DNA of 64,000 nt, taken from positions 186,001-250,000 of the forward strand of contig NC_018200.1 in NCBI RefSeq assembly GCF_000219625.1. Reading direction: 5' to 3'. Source of the DNA: Zymoseptoria tritici IPO323. Taxonomy: Eukaryota; Ascomycota; Dothideomycetes; Mycosphaerellales; Mycosphaerellaceae. How positions within the stretch are numbered: position 1 is the first letter of the stretch; each line of letters opens with the position of its first letter. This document shows, piece after piece, positions 33,610-44,544 of this stretch. The position numbers and the translations under genes are program-made. The notes under the pieces are model-generated. The model was not told where the DNA came from. It saw only the letters and a program-made list of their open reading frames with translations, and ran no database searches.

Positions 33610-34071
33610 ATGTCTTCCACGCCTGTGATGCCAACCACATCCTCGCCGTGGTCACCTCCAAAGCGACCGCGAAAAATTCGAACATACCCATCATCATCAT
33701 CATCCGAGGGTTGTCGACTCAGCAGGTCGACTCCGTCCACGCCAACACTTCGACGGATCGACAAATCAAGAACCACTCCCACATACCACAAATCGAGATT
33801 TCACCAAGTCCGGGAGTCGCTGGAAATGGCCGCTGCTTTGGCAAAGAAGGGAGAATGCAGCAATTTCAAGGTACGGTACAACAGCTCTTTTGCGGGGGGG
33901 AGCTCCAATGTTGATGTAACCAGGTGGCGAAGTAGAGGAAGGGTGAGGAGAAGAAAAACGGGTTTCATGGAGTGGGCCGGTGATGATGTCTGGTTCTGGG
34001 GAATGGTATTGGAAAGGGTGCATGTTGGCGTTGGGGTGGATGGAGAGGTGTGTGAGGTATTTTTGCTATGA
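33610..34071 (+). CDS. Low-confidence hypothetical protein, 153 residues
   Basis: It starts MSSTPVMPTTSSPWSPPKRP. The first 100 residues are plausible (Ser/Pro/Arg-rich, then SRFHQVRESLEMAAALAKKG and a short Cys-containing stretch); the last 50 look like read-through of non-coding sequence. An intron after about 33905 is possible. No family recognised. Confidence 0.3.
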   Translation: MSSTPVMPTTSSPWSPPKRPRKIRTYPSSSSSEGCRLSRSTPSTPTLRRIDKSRTTPTYHKSRFHQVRESLEMAAALAKKGECSNFKVRYNSSFAGGSSNVDVTRWRSRGRVRRRKTGFMEWAGDDVWFWGMVLERVHVGVGVDGEVCEVFLL

Positions 34072-34152
34072 GAGACTTGAGATGGAACTGTGATTGAATG
34101 AGTGTGGTCTGTTGTATTTGGATGGCGGGGATCGATTTGTTGAATGCGTAGC

Positions 34153-34220
34153 ATGAAGGTGAACGAACAGTCTTGTATGAAGGTGAACGAACAGTCTTGT
34201 ATGAAGGTGAACAGTCTTGT
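34153..34220 (+). repeat. Three 24/20-bp tandem repeats
   Basis: The unit atgaaggtgaacgaacagtc plus ttgt occurs at 34153 and 34177, with a shortened copy at 34201. Confidence 0.85.
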
Positions 34221-34729
34221 AGCAATCACATGCACTCTCTGTAGAATAGCAGAGAACGAGACCTCATCTGAAGCCATATACTATGCACATATGCATAAAA
34301 CTTGCACAGAATGCGAAGACTGGAGTTTTGGTGAAGGGCCCGGCAACGGTTCTGTCATTGTCATTTTGTTCTCCCGTACCTGTAGACACTTCGCATCGGC
34401 GTTCATGTCGTCCTCGGCCGTATATTCAGTCCCGCCCTCGTCCTCGCTAATGCCAATCTTCTCGAGCGCTTCTGGCAATATCATCAAACATCACCAATTT
34501 CATGTCCCACCTGCGCCATGCCAATCTCGCAGCAATCAATCTTCGCGAGCCCTTTTGGGCAATATCATCAACATCACCAATCTTCCCGCAATGGCCAGTT
34601 CCACCCAGCGCGACAGGGCGGTCATGACTATATTAATCGTCTCCTCCCACTCCCCCGATTTCCCTCACGATCCACCCTGAGCACCACCCCGCCAACCGAC
34701 ATTGCGGCTCGCACCACCGCCTCTTCACA

Positions 34730-36472
34730 ATGTCGCGCGATTACCAGGCCGCTCGCCCCGTCATCGCCACCCTCCTCAATACTCTCCGCCTCCCCAACAT
34801 CGGGGCCATCACCCCACGTCAGCTCAACCGACTCTACCGCGCTCTAGGATGGGAGTCCGACGACATGCAAGAGGAGCGAAAGGGGAAGAAGAATCTGTTG
34901 ATGTGGATCAGAAAGAATGTGGATGGGATGGATGTGGAGAAGGGATCAAGGGTCGGGTGGGATCGCAAGATAGACGACAGTGTATGTCTGAGGGAGGAGG
35001 AGTTGGAGAAGGATAACAGTGGAGGGGTGGATGGCGACGACACGGATGGTGATGAGGGGCATGATGGAGAGGGGGATTGCAAGATCGAGCAGGATGGTGG
35101 GAAGAGTGGCGGAAAGGGCGGCAAAGTCAATGCAGATCTACTGGATGTCCACAACAACGACATCCTCACGCCGGGATGGGATCCCTCATCCGCCACCATG
35201 GCCTGTCTCCGCAACATGCTCACAACCTACTCCGTTGCCTTTCCTTCATCCGCGACCAAGTCCGCCTTGGTTGAACTGGTCACTGTCAAACTTCTACCCA
35301 CCGTCAACCACTCGCGCCGGCAGAATGCACGAGTCCTGCACAGCAGTCGAGAAGGTCCAGCCGTGAGAGACATTGGAAACGAGGATGTGTCTACCCGGAG
35401 CAAGGATGAGAAGAGGAGGCAGGTGGAGAAGAGACAGAAACACATGGAAGTTGTTGATCTCGACAATGATTCTCGCATCCCATTGGTGTCCGAGGACGTG
35501 TTGGCCGAGGACGTGGATGGAACGAACCATGTGGTAGAGATGGATGTGATGGAAGATTTGCAACACGATATTCTCGAGCTTCCTCAGGGTGACAGCCCTT
35601 CTCAACACACCAAGCTTCCTCAGGACGACAGCCTTTCTCAACACAACAACCTCTGTCAAAACGGTCCTTGTGAAGACGACGCCACTCTCCAAGCTCAACT
35701 GGCACGCGCTACTCAAAATCGAGACGAGTTGATCAATGTTTGTTTGGGACAACAGGAAATGGTTACACTTCTGAAAGGAGAAAGGGCAAATTTGCAGACA
35801 CAGCTCGAATTCACCTTCTCCAAGGCGCAGAATGAAATTGAACAACTTCGAAAGGAGAAGGTGGATTTAGAGGCTCAATTGGAGTCTACCGTCCTCCGCC
35901 AGGTTGAACTTGACCACCTCTACCAAGAGAATGCGGATCTACAGAACCGGCTGGGAGTTACGATCAAGCGCTGCGATGAAGAAAAGGCAGATTTGAAGAA
36001 TCAGTTGAGGTCCTCCATGCAGCGCCAAAATGAGCATACAGATCTGCAGGCTCGACTTCAGAAACAGCTCGAAACGGCCAAGGCCGACCACGAACGCCGC
36101 CATTCCACTATGCAAGACCAACTCGATCAACTCCAATCCACGATCCACAGCCAAGCTGCCGACCTCTCCGTCTTCCGCACGAAAGACAACTTCAACGTCA
36201 CCGGCCGCTCGAATACCTGGAACACATTGCCCGTCCTGCGATTCACGGGCTCGAAGAGGGATGGGGTGGAACCATTACACGCTATCCTCGTTACGGTGCT
36301 GCAGCGTGCCCGAGCTGGAGAGTTTTCCCAGTGTTTCGATGGTATCGCAGATACTATGAAGATCGTGGTTCGGATGTCGATGGAGAGGCAAGCGGTGGAG
36401 GAGAGGGTCGCGCAGACGACTGAGAATTTGAGCAGCGCTGAGCAGAACGACTTGATATGTTTGATGGATTGA
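34730..36472 (+). CDS. HeH (LEM-like) domain coiled-coil protein, 580 residues
   Basis: A single frame starts MSRDYQAARPVIATLLNTLR. N-terminal segment 1-60 is a small helical domain (ITPRQLNRLYRALGW). After an Asp/Gly/Lys-rich linker, residues about 148-190 match the HeH/LEM-like fold seen at the N terminus of Src1/Heh proteins: GWDPSSATMACLRNML, then YSVAFPSSATKSALVEL, then VKLLPTV. Residues about 320-490 are a long coiled coil (LQAQLARATQNRDELI and similar). The C-terminal 80 residues look globular (VLRFTGSKRDGVEPLHAI). The transmembrane helices and C-terminal winged-helix (MSC) domain of Src1/Man1 proteins are absent. HeH domains act in DNA/chromatin contacts at the nuclear rim; the role of this short form is inferred. 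Confidence 0.7.
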   Translation: MSRDYQAARPVIATLLNTLRLPNIGAITPRQLNRLYRALGWESDDMQEERKGKKNLLMWIRKNVDGMDVEKGSRVGWDRKIDDSVCLREEELEKDNSGGVDGDDTDGDEGHDGEGDCKIEQDGGKSGGKGGKVNADLLDVHNNDILTPGWDPSSATMACLRNMLTTYSVAFPSSATKSALVELVTVKLLPTVNHSRRQNARVLHSSREGPAVRDIGNEDVSTRSKDEKRRQVEKRQKHMEVVDLDNDSRIPLVSEDVLAEDVDGTNHVVEMDVMEDLQHDILELPQGDSPSQHTKLPQDDSLSQHNNLCQNGPCEDDATLQAQLARATQNRDELINVCLGQQEMVTLLKGERANLQTQLEFTFSKAQNEIEQLRKEKVDLEAQLESTVLRQVELDHLYQENADLQNRLGVTIKRCDEEKADLKNQLRSSMQRQNEHTDLQARLQKQLETAKADHERRHSTMQDQLDQLQSTIHSQAADLSVFRTKDNFNVTGRSNTWNTLPVLRFTGSKRDGVEPLHAILVTVLQRARAGEFSQCFDGIADTMKIVVRMSMERQAVEERVAQTTENLSSAEQNDLICLMD

Positions 36473-36479
36473 TCGATCA

Positions 36480-37471
36480 ATCTAAAGTCGTGTGGCATGG
36501 TGAGTGGCTAGTTGGCTTTGACCGAAATGAAGCAAGGACAGTTAATAGCAATGGAAACTACACATACAATATCTTCACAGTCTTGCATTTCCTTCGAACC
36601 GCACTCAAATCGCCCTCGAGACAACTGCACCGGACGTGTTCGTCTATCAATTCGCAAAGTCCACTGCAAACGGCCCCAAATCCGCCCTTCGCAGAGAGAA
36701 GTGATCTTCCAGAGACGGCCGTCAAGAGTGCGGCGACATGCTTATGATTGCAGACGTGTGTCGTCTTTCTACAACCTAATGCAGCGACACATTCGGCAAA
36801 GTACGTGAGCACAGCACTCAGTCACCATCATTCTTACTCGGATCCACCCTGCTTCTTGATCACCACACAGATCATGGCGCATACAATCGAAGCACTTCCA
36901 CCAGTCTCGACTGTCAAGCAGCATTTCCGCGGGCACCACCGTTTTCAGCCTACAGTAGCCCATAATTTCAGCTTTGCCTCCGCCAATGTCAGCGCCTTGT
37001 CCCCGACCTCCGGCGACATGTTAACCTCGTGCAACGTCTCCCTGAACGGCCGAGAGAGGCTTTCGCGAGAAGAGCCCAGGAGAGGGAGACACGCATGTAG
37101 AATACCATCGTCCGCTCTGACTACCTGCCTCCTCCCATTTCCACATCACTCGGATGTACGACGAGCCTCCGAGGACGGATGTGACGACTTCCGAACCAAG
37201 TCGCATCAAAACGCCGACCGCTTCAAAAATCGGAGCGGCCTCCTCTGCAGTATTGCTTTCCAACGCTGCTGCTCGCAACGCATGAGATCCTCCCGCTACG
37301 ACGCCCTGTTAAACCAATGGCGAACATCACCACAACTTCAGTGGTGTCCATGACCTGCAAAATTGAAAACATCGCGTTCCTACAGTCTACCCCTCGCACT
37401 GAAGACACACCAATCGCATCCAAGACACTCAACCCGTGATCGTCTCTCACGCATAGCAACTCTTCGCTTTA
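36480..37471. other. No supported gene; left flank of the copia insertion
   Basis: Overlapping short frames only. A minus-strand frame at about 37223-37459 (LCVRDDHGLSVLDAIGV) continues, in the same frame once the copia element and one 5-base duplicate are ignored, into a frame at 42320-42447, broken at one TAA. Confidence 0.35.
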
Positions 37472-37476
37472 ACGAA

Positions 37477-37609
37477 AGTTGATTCTGAGGAACGATGTCA
37501 AATGTTGATGCATTGTTAAACTAAGGAAGAAGAAGAAGAAAGAAGGAACTATATACAGAGGTGTTGGTGAATGTTTGCCTGAGGCAGAACTTTCCGCTGT
37601 ATTCCAAAT
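37477..37609 (-). repeat. 3' LTR of the copia element
   Basis: 133 bases, identical to 42183-42315. In element sense it begins ATTTGGAATAC and ends AGAATCAACT, so the termini are not the usual TG...CA. Confidence 0.95.
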
Positions 37610-37800
37610 CACCCCCTTCCTTCGCACTTCCTTCTTCCGGCGCATTTCTGAGCGCAGCCGTAGCAGTTCTGAGACCTGCGGAAACGACTCGTACGAAAGC
37701 TGGAAACGCCAAAACTGCAGTAAAAACGGTAGAGCCATTGGCCAATAAGAGGCCAGAGAACTCCTTCAGTTTCTGCACGTGACTGAAGTCTCTTCATTTC

Positions 37801-40800
37801 TCATTCCTTCTTCGTGACCTCCTTGGTGAGGTCGGTGATGCCAATGAGCTGGCAGAATTGATGGTGTTTTGGTGCAGTGAGGGCCTTGGTGAGGCCATCA
37901 GCGGCTTGTTGTTCGGTTGGCACCTATTGGAAGGTGACCTTGTGGTCATTGACTTGTTCTCGGAGCCAGTGAAGACGGTTGTTTATGTGCTTGGTGCGGC
38001 CGTCCACTCCACCACGCTTGGTGAGAGCGATCTGGCTCATGTTGTCCGCCTTGATAGTCACTAGAGTCATTAATAGTTCAATAAGGCTGAACTCCGAGCA
38101 GAGCGCTGAGAGGTATGCTGCTTCTTAGCATGTGGTGACCGCGGCATTCCACTCAGCTTCTGTTAATGACAGTGCCACTGTGCGCTGCTTCACCGACTTC
38201 CATAAGATGAGGGAGTTATTAAGGTGGAATGCATAGCCGCCGGTGGAGGTGCTGTCATCGCGGTTGTCTGCGTAGCTGCTGTCGGTATATCCAACCAGCT
38301 TGAGTTCCTTGCCCTTGTCCTGACTCTTGATGGTGATTCCATGGCACCGCGTGCCCTTGAGATATCGAAGTATTCGCTTCGCGGCGTTAAGGTGATCGGT
38401 CGTTGGCTTCACCAGATGTCGTGAGAGCTGTGCGACTGCGAACGTGATATCCGCGCGAGTCTGAATCGATGGCCACATAAGGCGTCCGATGAGAGACTGG
38501 TATTCGTTAAGGATGTTGTCACTCGGCTCGTAGTCGTTCTCAGCCTTGATAAGCTGAGTTCCTGGTGGAAGCGGTGTTTCGAGCGCCTTAAGGCTATCTG
38601 CGTTGTAGCTGTCAAGGAGCTGATTAATGTATGCCTCTTGAGTGAGGTAGATGGCCTTCTTAGTGCGGTCACGAGTAATGTGACATCCAAGGTAGAATGA
38701 CAATTCGCCAAGGCACTTCATTTTGAACTGTGCGGTCAGCACCCCCTCAATCTCGGTAATCGTGGTAGTTGTCAGTGCTGCCAGAATAAGGTCGTCAACG
38801 TAGACTGCAAGGATCGCCTTCGTGATGCGGTGTTGGTAGATGCACGGATCTAAGAGCAGCGGTTTGAAGCCCTTGCTGTCAAGGAAGAGCGTGAGCTGCT
38901 GTTGCCACAGCATTAGTGACTGCTTGAGGCTATAGAGTGACTTGAGCAGAAGGCACACGAGCGGTTGTTCCCCATCGAACTGAGCAAAACCATAAGGCTG
39001 CTCCACGAAGATTGCGAACTCCTTCATCAGCGTGTTAAGGAACGCAGTGATGATGTCGTATTGCCGCGCTTCAAGGTCGTAGTGAGCAATGATGGTCATT
39101 AGCACCTTAATTGATGCCGCCTTAGTGGTTGCTGCATAGGTCTCTTCATAGTCAATGCCTTGTCGTTGACTGAATCCTTTGACCACCCATCGGCTCTTGT
39201 AGATGAGCTTCTCGAGTGTTGTGGCCTTCTTGACCTTGTCTACCCATCGCCCCTTAAGGATCTTAGGGTTGTTGTTCACCTTAAGACCACTGTCTTCAAG
39301 TGTGGTAATTGTGTCCTTCTCTAGTGGCCACCTCACCAGTCGCTAAGTGCCGTTCTCGTGAAGGCTATCCATTTCCTTCTGCCTCGCAGCCTGCCACAGG
39401 GGTGCTTCTTCAGGCGTGTGAGCTGCTGGAATCTCGGAGGTGATGTTAAGCGAGTCGATGAGGCAAGAGAGTGCTCGGTGTGGCCAGACGGAAGGATCGG
39501 TGTCAGCCAGTTGGCTCTGTCGGCTCTGATTGTCGAGAGCCTTCTGAGAGGGGTGTTTGGTGCGCGTGCTTTTGCGCGGTTCCGCTGTTGGTGCCGGTAA
39601 AGGTGGAGCGGCGGTTGCTGGCGGTATGGTCGCTGGCGGAGGTGGTGCTGGAAGTGCTGCTGGCGGTGGAGGTGTCAGTTCTGTTGTATTTCCACCCCCT
39701 GAAGTGACGCCTTCATCGTCGTCTTCACCAGTGACTTCAATTGGCACGTAGTCCTCATCAGGTGTGTCGAAGTGCGCTTCGTCGAACGTCACGTTCACTG
39801 ATCGCACCACCTTGTGCTCTGAGGGCAGGTAGACCTTGTAGATGTTGTCACCTTCAAAACCAACGAGTCTTCCAGTGATTGCTCGGTCTTCAAACTTATT
39901 ACCGCGTGCCAGCTCTTAGTTCAGAACAAAGGCGGTGCAGCCGAAGATGCGTAGATTGCCGATGTATGGCTTGGTTCGCGGCCACTTGAAGTGTTCAGCC
40001 AGCACTTAATATAGTGACTTTCTATTCAACGCTGGTGATGGTGTCTTCTTTATGATGTAGGTCGCTGCTTCAATTGCAGACTGCCAGTGTGCCTTGCCAA
40101 GCTTGCCACGGCTCAGGAGTTTCCGAGCTAACACACACACGAGGTAGTTTGAGACCTTAATTCGACTATTGCTCTCGGAGTTCTTTGGAGTGGTGATAAT
40201 CAGTTCAATGCCATTGTTAGCGCAGAAGTTGACTATCTTGTTTCCACCGAATTCACGACCTCCATCGATGTGGAGAGTCTAGATGTTTCTTCCTGTTTAG
40301 TTCTTCACCTATGCGTTGAGGTCTTGAATAGACTTGAAAGCACCATCCTTTGTAGGGTGGAAGGCCACTCGTGGTGCTTTTGATAAGGCACAAGCTATGT
40401 TGGTGAAGTACTTCTTAGTCAGTCCAGTGTCGCTGCTCACGGTGACGACGTCTGCGTTCCAGTGAGTGAGTGGTAGCTTGTTGCTGCTGTCGGACTAAAC
40501 GCGGCTCTTGATGCGCTTTGCGTCTGATTTCCTGCAGTCGTAGCAGACTCCATCAAGCTCTTCAGAGCCCTTGATGACCATTCCTTCGGTGCCGTTCTTA
40601 ATGAGATCCACCTTCCCTTCAGGAAAGTGACCAAAGCGGTCGTGCCAGACCTGCGCGGTCTCCTTTGAAGGGTGTAGGATGTGTGAGCTGGCGTTCGCTT
40701 GTTCTTGTTCCGCGAGCACCAGTTGAGGGATGCCAACCTTGGTAACAACATCCGCGACCACTGTATTCTTGGTGAACAGCGTGTCGTTGTTATTGCGGTA

Positions 40801-42021
40801 GAATAGGCCCTTCTTCTTGAGCTTCTCGGTTGATAGTAGATTGGCCCTCAAACCCTCCACGAACAGCACGTCGGTAAACTTGACTGTATTCACACGACTA
40901 TTGCCTTAAACCCTCAGTTTGATAGAACCCAGTGCAGTCGCTCTTGATGCGCCCTTGCCGAAGTTCACCATCATGTCGACGGCGGTAACATCTGTTATGT
41001 TTCCGTAGTCGTTGGTGAAGTGCGATAAGGATCCAGAGTCGACATACCAAGTGTTGCTGTTCTCGGTTATGTGCAGGAGTTCGACTGTTCGCTCAGTAAT
41101 GTGCTCAGTCGCTGAGGTTGCTAAGAACGAGAACTCTTCGCTGGCCGTGGTATGAGCAATTAACTCCTTCTTTGATGACCACAGTGGAAGTTTCTTCTCG
41201 TGTTCCTTCAGCTTGCAGCCGTTCTTGTTGCAGCCGAACTTCGGAGTCCAGTCTGACGGTCGTTGTTCAGGGTGGAGGTGGCGGCATTTATCAGCATTAT
41301 GCCAGGTGGATCCGCAGTGGGTGCACTTCTTGGAGTCCTTGTTGTTAGTGCTGCTTGGCTTCGCTAGTAGTTTGGAGCCGCTCTGAGTCTTGCGAATGAA
41401 GTTAACTAAGTCGATTGAGCTCTGCGCTCGTTGCTCATCAAGCAGACCAGCGATCACATCGTCCAGCTTTGGAAGATTCTCTTTGCTAGCGGCGGTGCGC
41501 ATACGTTCACGCAGGTTGGTAGTGAAAGCGTTGTAGTATAGAGACACCAGTGTGATGAACTGGTACAGCTGAATGGTCTCGTCGATTTCCAGCTTTGATT
41601 CCTTCATGTTGGTGCATGCGCTCTTGTATGCGCTTGCGAAGTAATCGATGTTCTTTCCATCGAATAAGAGCTGTTGCCATTCCTGGTATTTGCTGAATTA
41701 ATAGGCCATTCCGGAGGGTTTGTATTTGGCCTCAAGATGATCCCATGCTTCCTTCGCTGTTGTGAAGGGTTCGAGGTCCATTGCGATGTCCTTTGAGACG
41801 CTTTGAATGAGAACACCTCGCGCCTTCTGGAGGTTCATGTTGTATTTATCAGTGCGGTCGAGGAAGTCTTCATCATCCTCGTCCTTCTTCTTGGTCGGAG
41901 TCTTGCGCTCGCCAGTGAGGTAGGTCCATAGACCCTCACCTTGAAGGAGCGCCTTGATCTTGATAGACCAGACCTTGTGATTCTCTTGACCTTTCAGCCA
42001 CTCCACCTTCTTGTCAGTCAT
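37801..42021 (-). pseudogene. Copia gag-pol polyprotein, eleven in-frame TAA/TAG codons
   Basis: One frame runs from ATG 42021 (MTDKKVEWLKGQENHKVW) to TGA 37803-37801 without a frameshift. Order: gag with zinc knuckle CTHCGSTWHNADKC (about 41270-41310); protease-like WYVDSGSLSHFTND (DSG motif); integrase with HIDGGREFGG near 40250-40275 and FGC near 39930; reverse transcriptase with QYDIITAFLN and YVDDLILAA; RNase H with YTDSSYAD and SLTEAEWNA. I count eleven stops, at about 41695, 40903, 40492, 40306, 40297, 40279, 40006, 39916, 39340, 38125 and 37900. All are TAA or TAG, as expected from CpA-to-TpA change of Gln or Trp codons. It cannot make a polyprotein as it stands. Confidence 0.9.
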
Positions 42022-42182
42022 CTTCAGTGACGTCTTGGGGTGTAGTTTGATAAAGGAGAAAGAGGTGTTTGATGAAATGAGATAAGAGCGATGCGCAACT
42101 TCGTGCGCAGCTCGTTACTTATCTCGACAGCTTGGTGTCAGTGGTGGTGGTGCGTCTTGGATGCGCGACCGGGCTCATAACC

Positions 42183-42315
42183 AGTTGATTCTGAGGAACG
42201 ATGTCAAATGTTGATGCATTGTTAAACTAAGGAAGAAGAAGAAGAAAGAAGGAACTATATACAGAGGTGTTGGTGAATGTTTGCCTGAGGCAGAACTTTC
42301 CGCTGTATTCCAAAT
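42183..42315 (-). repeat. 5' LTR of the copia element
   Basis: 133 bases, identical to 37477-37609, at the promoter end of the leftward element. It borders the target duplication acgaa at 42316-42320. Confidence 0.95.
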
Positions 42316-42320
42316 ACGAA

Positions 42321-42759
42321 GTCTTTGTGTCGATGGCAGCTTTTCATACAACCTTATGACGCTTCCCTCTTCGCGCCCATACGCATGGACAGCGATTCCC
42401 GAGCTTGACCGCTTCTCATGCGAAGCTTCCTTCCCATCATCCTTCACCTCTCAGAAGATAAAGGCCTATTACAGCCCGATCGCGAACCCTTACGCCTAGG
42501 CTGCGCAGCAACTCGCGTACTTGAGGATGTACTGCACGAAAGACGCCAATCTCCAGGCCAGCTCACAACAATGATGCCCGTCGCGCGGTACAGAGTACCA
42601 CCCGCAGTGAAGCAGCTTGCAGCTCAACTAATGCAAGATCGACGAAACACCGAACTCCATGTTCCTCCGTTGGCCGTAAACATTCATCGAAGACCAGCAG
42701 CACCCAGGTTCATGTTCTGCAAAGCTATCCTAAGGCTGAACCATAAAGCGCGATGCCTT
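42321..42759. other. Right flank of the copia insertion, no supported gene
   Basis: A minus-strand frame at 42447-42320 (MKDDGKEASHEKRSSSG) runs into the LTR and can be continued beyond the element at 37471. Nothing else is convincing. Confidence 0.35.
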
Positions 42760-44035
42760 CTATTCCTCGTCGTCTCGCTTACGCTTGCGAGCTTGGGACT
42801 TGCAAGTGCCACAAAGACCACGACACTTCTCCAGGCGGTCGACAGCTTTTCCGGCATGATCGAGTCGAGTCCGTAGCACTTCGATCCGCTGCTCGGCCTC
42901 GCGTACGCCGTCTCGGTGGCGGTCATTGTTGTCCCGAGCAAGGAGAAGATCATCCTGAAGCTGATGAAGCTCATCACGATGCTCTTCGAAGATCTGCGTT
43001 ATGTCGGCCTGGACTTGCCGTCGGTAGCCTGTACGTTCGTTACGGAGCAGCCCGATTTGCGCATTGTCTCTCACTGCGTCTTCGCGCAGGGTGATTAGTT
43101 CGGCTTCGGCGTTTCTACGTCTCTCATTTGCGGCCAAGACACGTGCGTTGGCACGGGCAACAATTCCTTCGTTCATGGTGACGTTGTTGTGGAGTCGGTC
43201 ATCGACAGCTACGCGACGGGCCTCGGAATGCGTGAAATCCTCGGTCAATCCATCAAGTTGCGTCTTGACGGCAGCGAGATGTGCTTCGACTTCGCAAAGG
43301 CGAACAGTGGCCCGGTCGGCGCGCTCTCTCTCTTGAGCTAGACGAGGAGCAGTGGCCTCCAGGCTGCGAGCCAAGACAGCCATTTGCTGCTGCACATGCT
43401 CGATCTGTATGTCTGGCTGATCCTCATTTTCTGACACTGGGGAGGCACTCTCGGCCGCAGCGCTGCGAAATTGAATGAGCAAGGTTTGGACAGTCTGTTG
43501 AATCAGGGAACTCACCGTGAGACTGGTCTGTGCTCGATACCGATAGGACCCTCCTCCGCCATTGTCGGCATAAGAGATCCTCTCGAAGCCGAAGGGCTGT
43601 TTGGACTGTTTGCAGAGCTGGTTGGACGGTAGGAGGTGGACCGATCCGACTGCGGTGCTAGGCTCGAGGCTGGGGATGCCGTGTCGATGACCGGAGTTGC
43701 ACAATCCGCAGGAGTGGCGGCAACGTAGGAGTTGTTCCGATCCGAAGGTGGTGCTGGGCTCGTTGCTGGGGATGTCGGGCTGAAAACCGGGCTAGTTGCA
43801 CGGTATGGGCCAGATGGGCGCACAAAGTCACTCGTAGGGACGAGTGTGCCATCTCCGAATCGACATGGACTGGTTGGTGCGTAGACTCTGGTGACAGTTA
43901 GCTCAGTCATGTCGTGGAGGGCTCGACCGTATGGAAATCGACTTACGGAGAGTCTCCTCGCACGGGACTGGAGCCCATGGGTGCTGCTGTTCTGCCTTCT
44001 ATCGTCGGCTGCGTATCTGCGTTGATGTGAGCCAT
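42760..44035 (-). CDS. Hypothetical three-exon coiled-coil protein, about 387 residues
   Basis: Exons 44035-43947, 43887-43516 and 43462-42760 are joined by introns GTAAGT...CCAG (59 bases) and GTGAGT...GCAG (53 bases), and all phases fit. The start MAHINADTQPTIEGRTAAP leads to a Pro/Ser/Thr-rich region with a loosely repeated unit (SPAPPSDRNNSY, then SLAPQSDRSTSY). Exon 3 is a 180-residue coiled coil (VEAHLAAVKTQLDGLTEDF and following) ending in CRGLCGTCKSQARKRKRD, a Cys-x2-Cys plus basic nuclear-localisation-like tail. Upstream exons are possible, including the membrane-anchor exon at 44814-44545. Family unknown. Confidence 0.65.
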
Positions 44036-44544
44036 CGAGGATTGCTGTAGTCGCGAACGGAGGTAATGGTGGACTTCAAGTCGGAGGAGGTGTTCGAAGA
44101 AGAAGAAGTCCAAGTAGGAGGCGCAAAGTGCCCAGCTTTCGATCGATTGCAAAGCCTTTGACAGCCGATACCCTCACCGCCCTGTTCGGAAGACGCCATG
44201 ACCTTCTCCATGCCTCTATGCACGCATGTCTCATCCTCCACTGCTAGTTGCCTCTGCTCACGATATGCCAAGACCCACACCTTCAACTAGCGTGGCGGGA
44301 GTATGTGCCTACCCGAATACCTAGCACGATCAACCATGCATCCTGCAAGCGAAACCCGGTCAGATCTGTTTGCATGGCGGATAGTTGGTAGCGAGAACTC
44401 GTGTTCGCGATCGTCCGCCGGCAGGTACCCGTCGCGTGACGCAATGAAGCGGGACCTCGCCAGAGTCTTCTGATGCACAACTGAAGCCAGTACTGGACCA
44501 CCAGGTCCCCAACGGGAAGCTTTCCAAGGATGTCCATTGTCGGG

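Larger units (their letters stand above)
37477..42315 (-). mobile_element. Ty1/copia LTR retrotransposon, full length, coding region stop-riddled
   Basis: Two identical 133-bp LTRs bracket a 4.6 kb interior. A 5-bp target duplication acgaa flanks the element (37472-37476 and 42316-42320). Transcribed leftwards. Downstream of the 5' LTR lies a plausible primer-binding site (ggttatgagcccgg, reverse complement of 42168-42182), and a purine tract (gaaggaaggggg) abuts the 3' LTR at about 37610-37625. The single long frame holds gag, protease, integrase, reverse transcriptase and RNase H in copia order. Confidence 0.95.
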
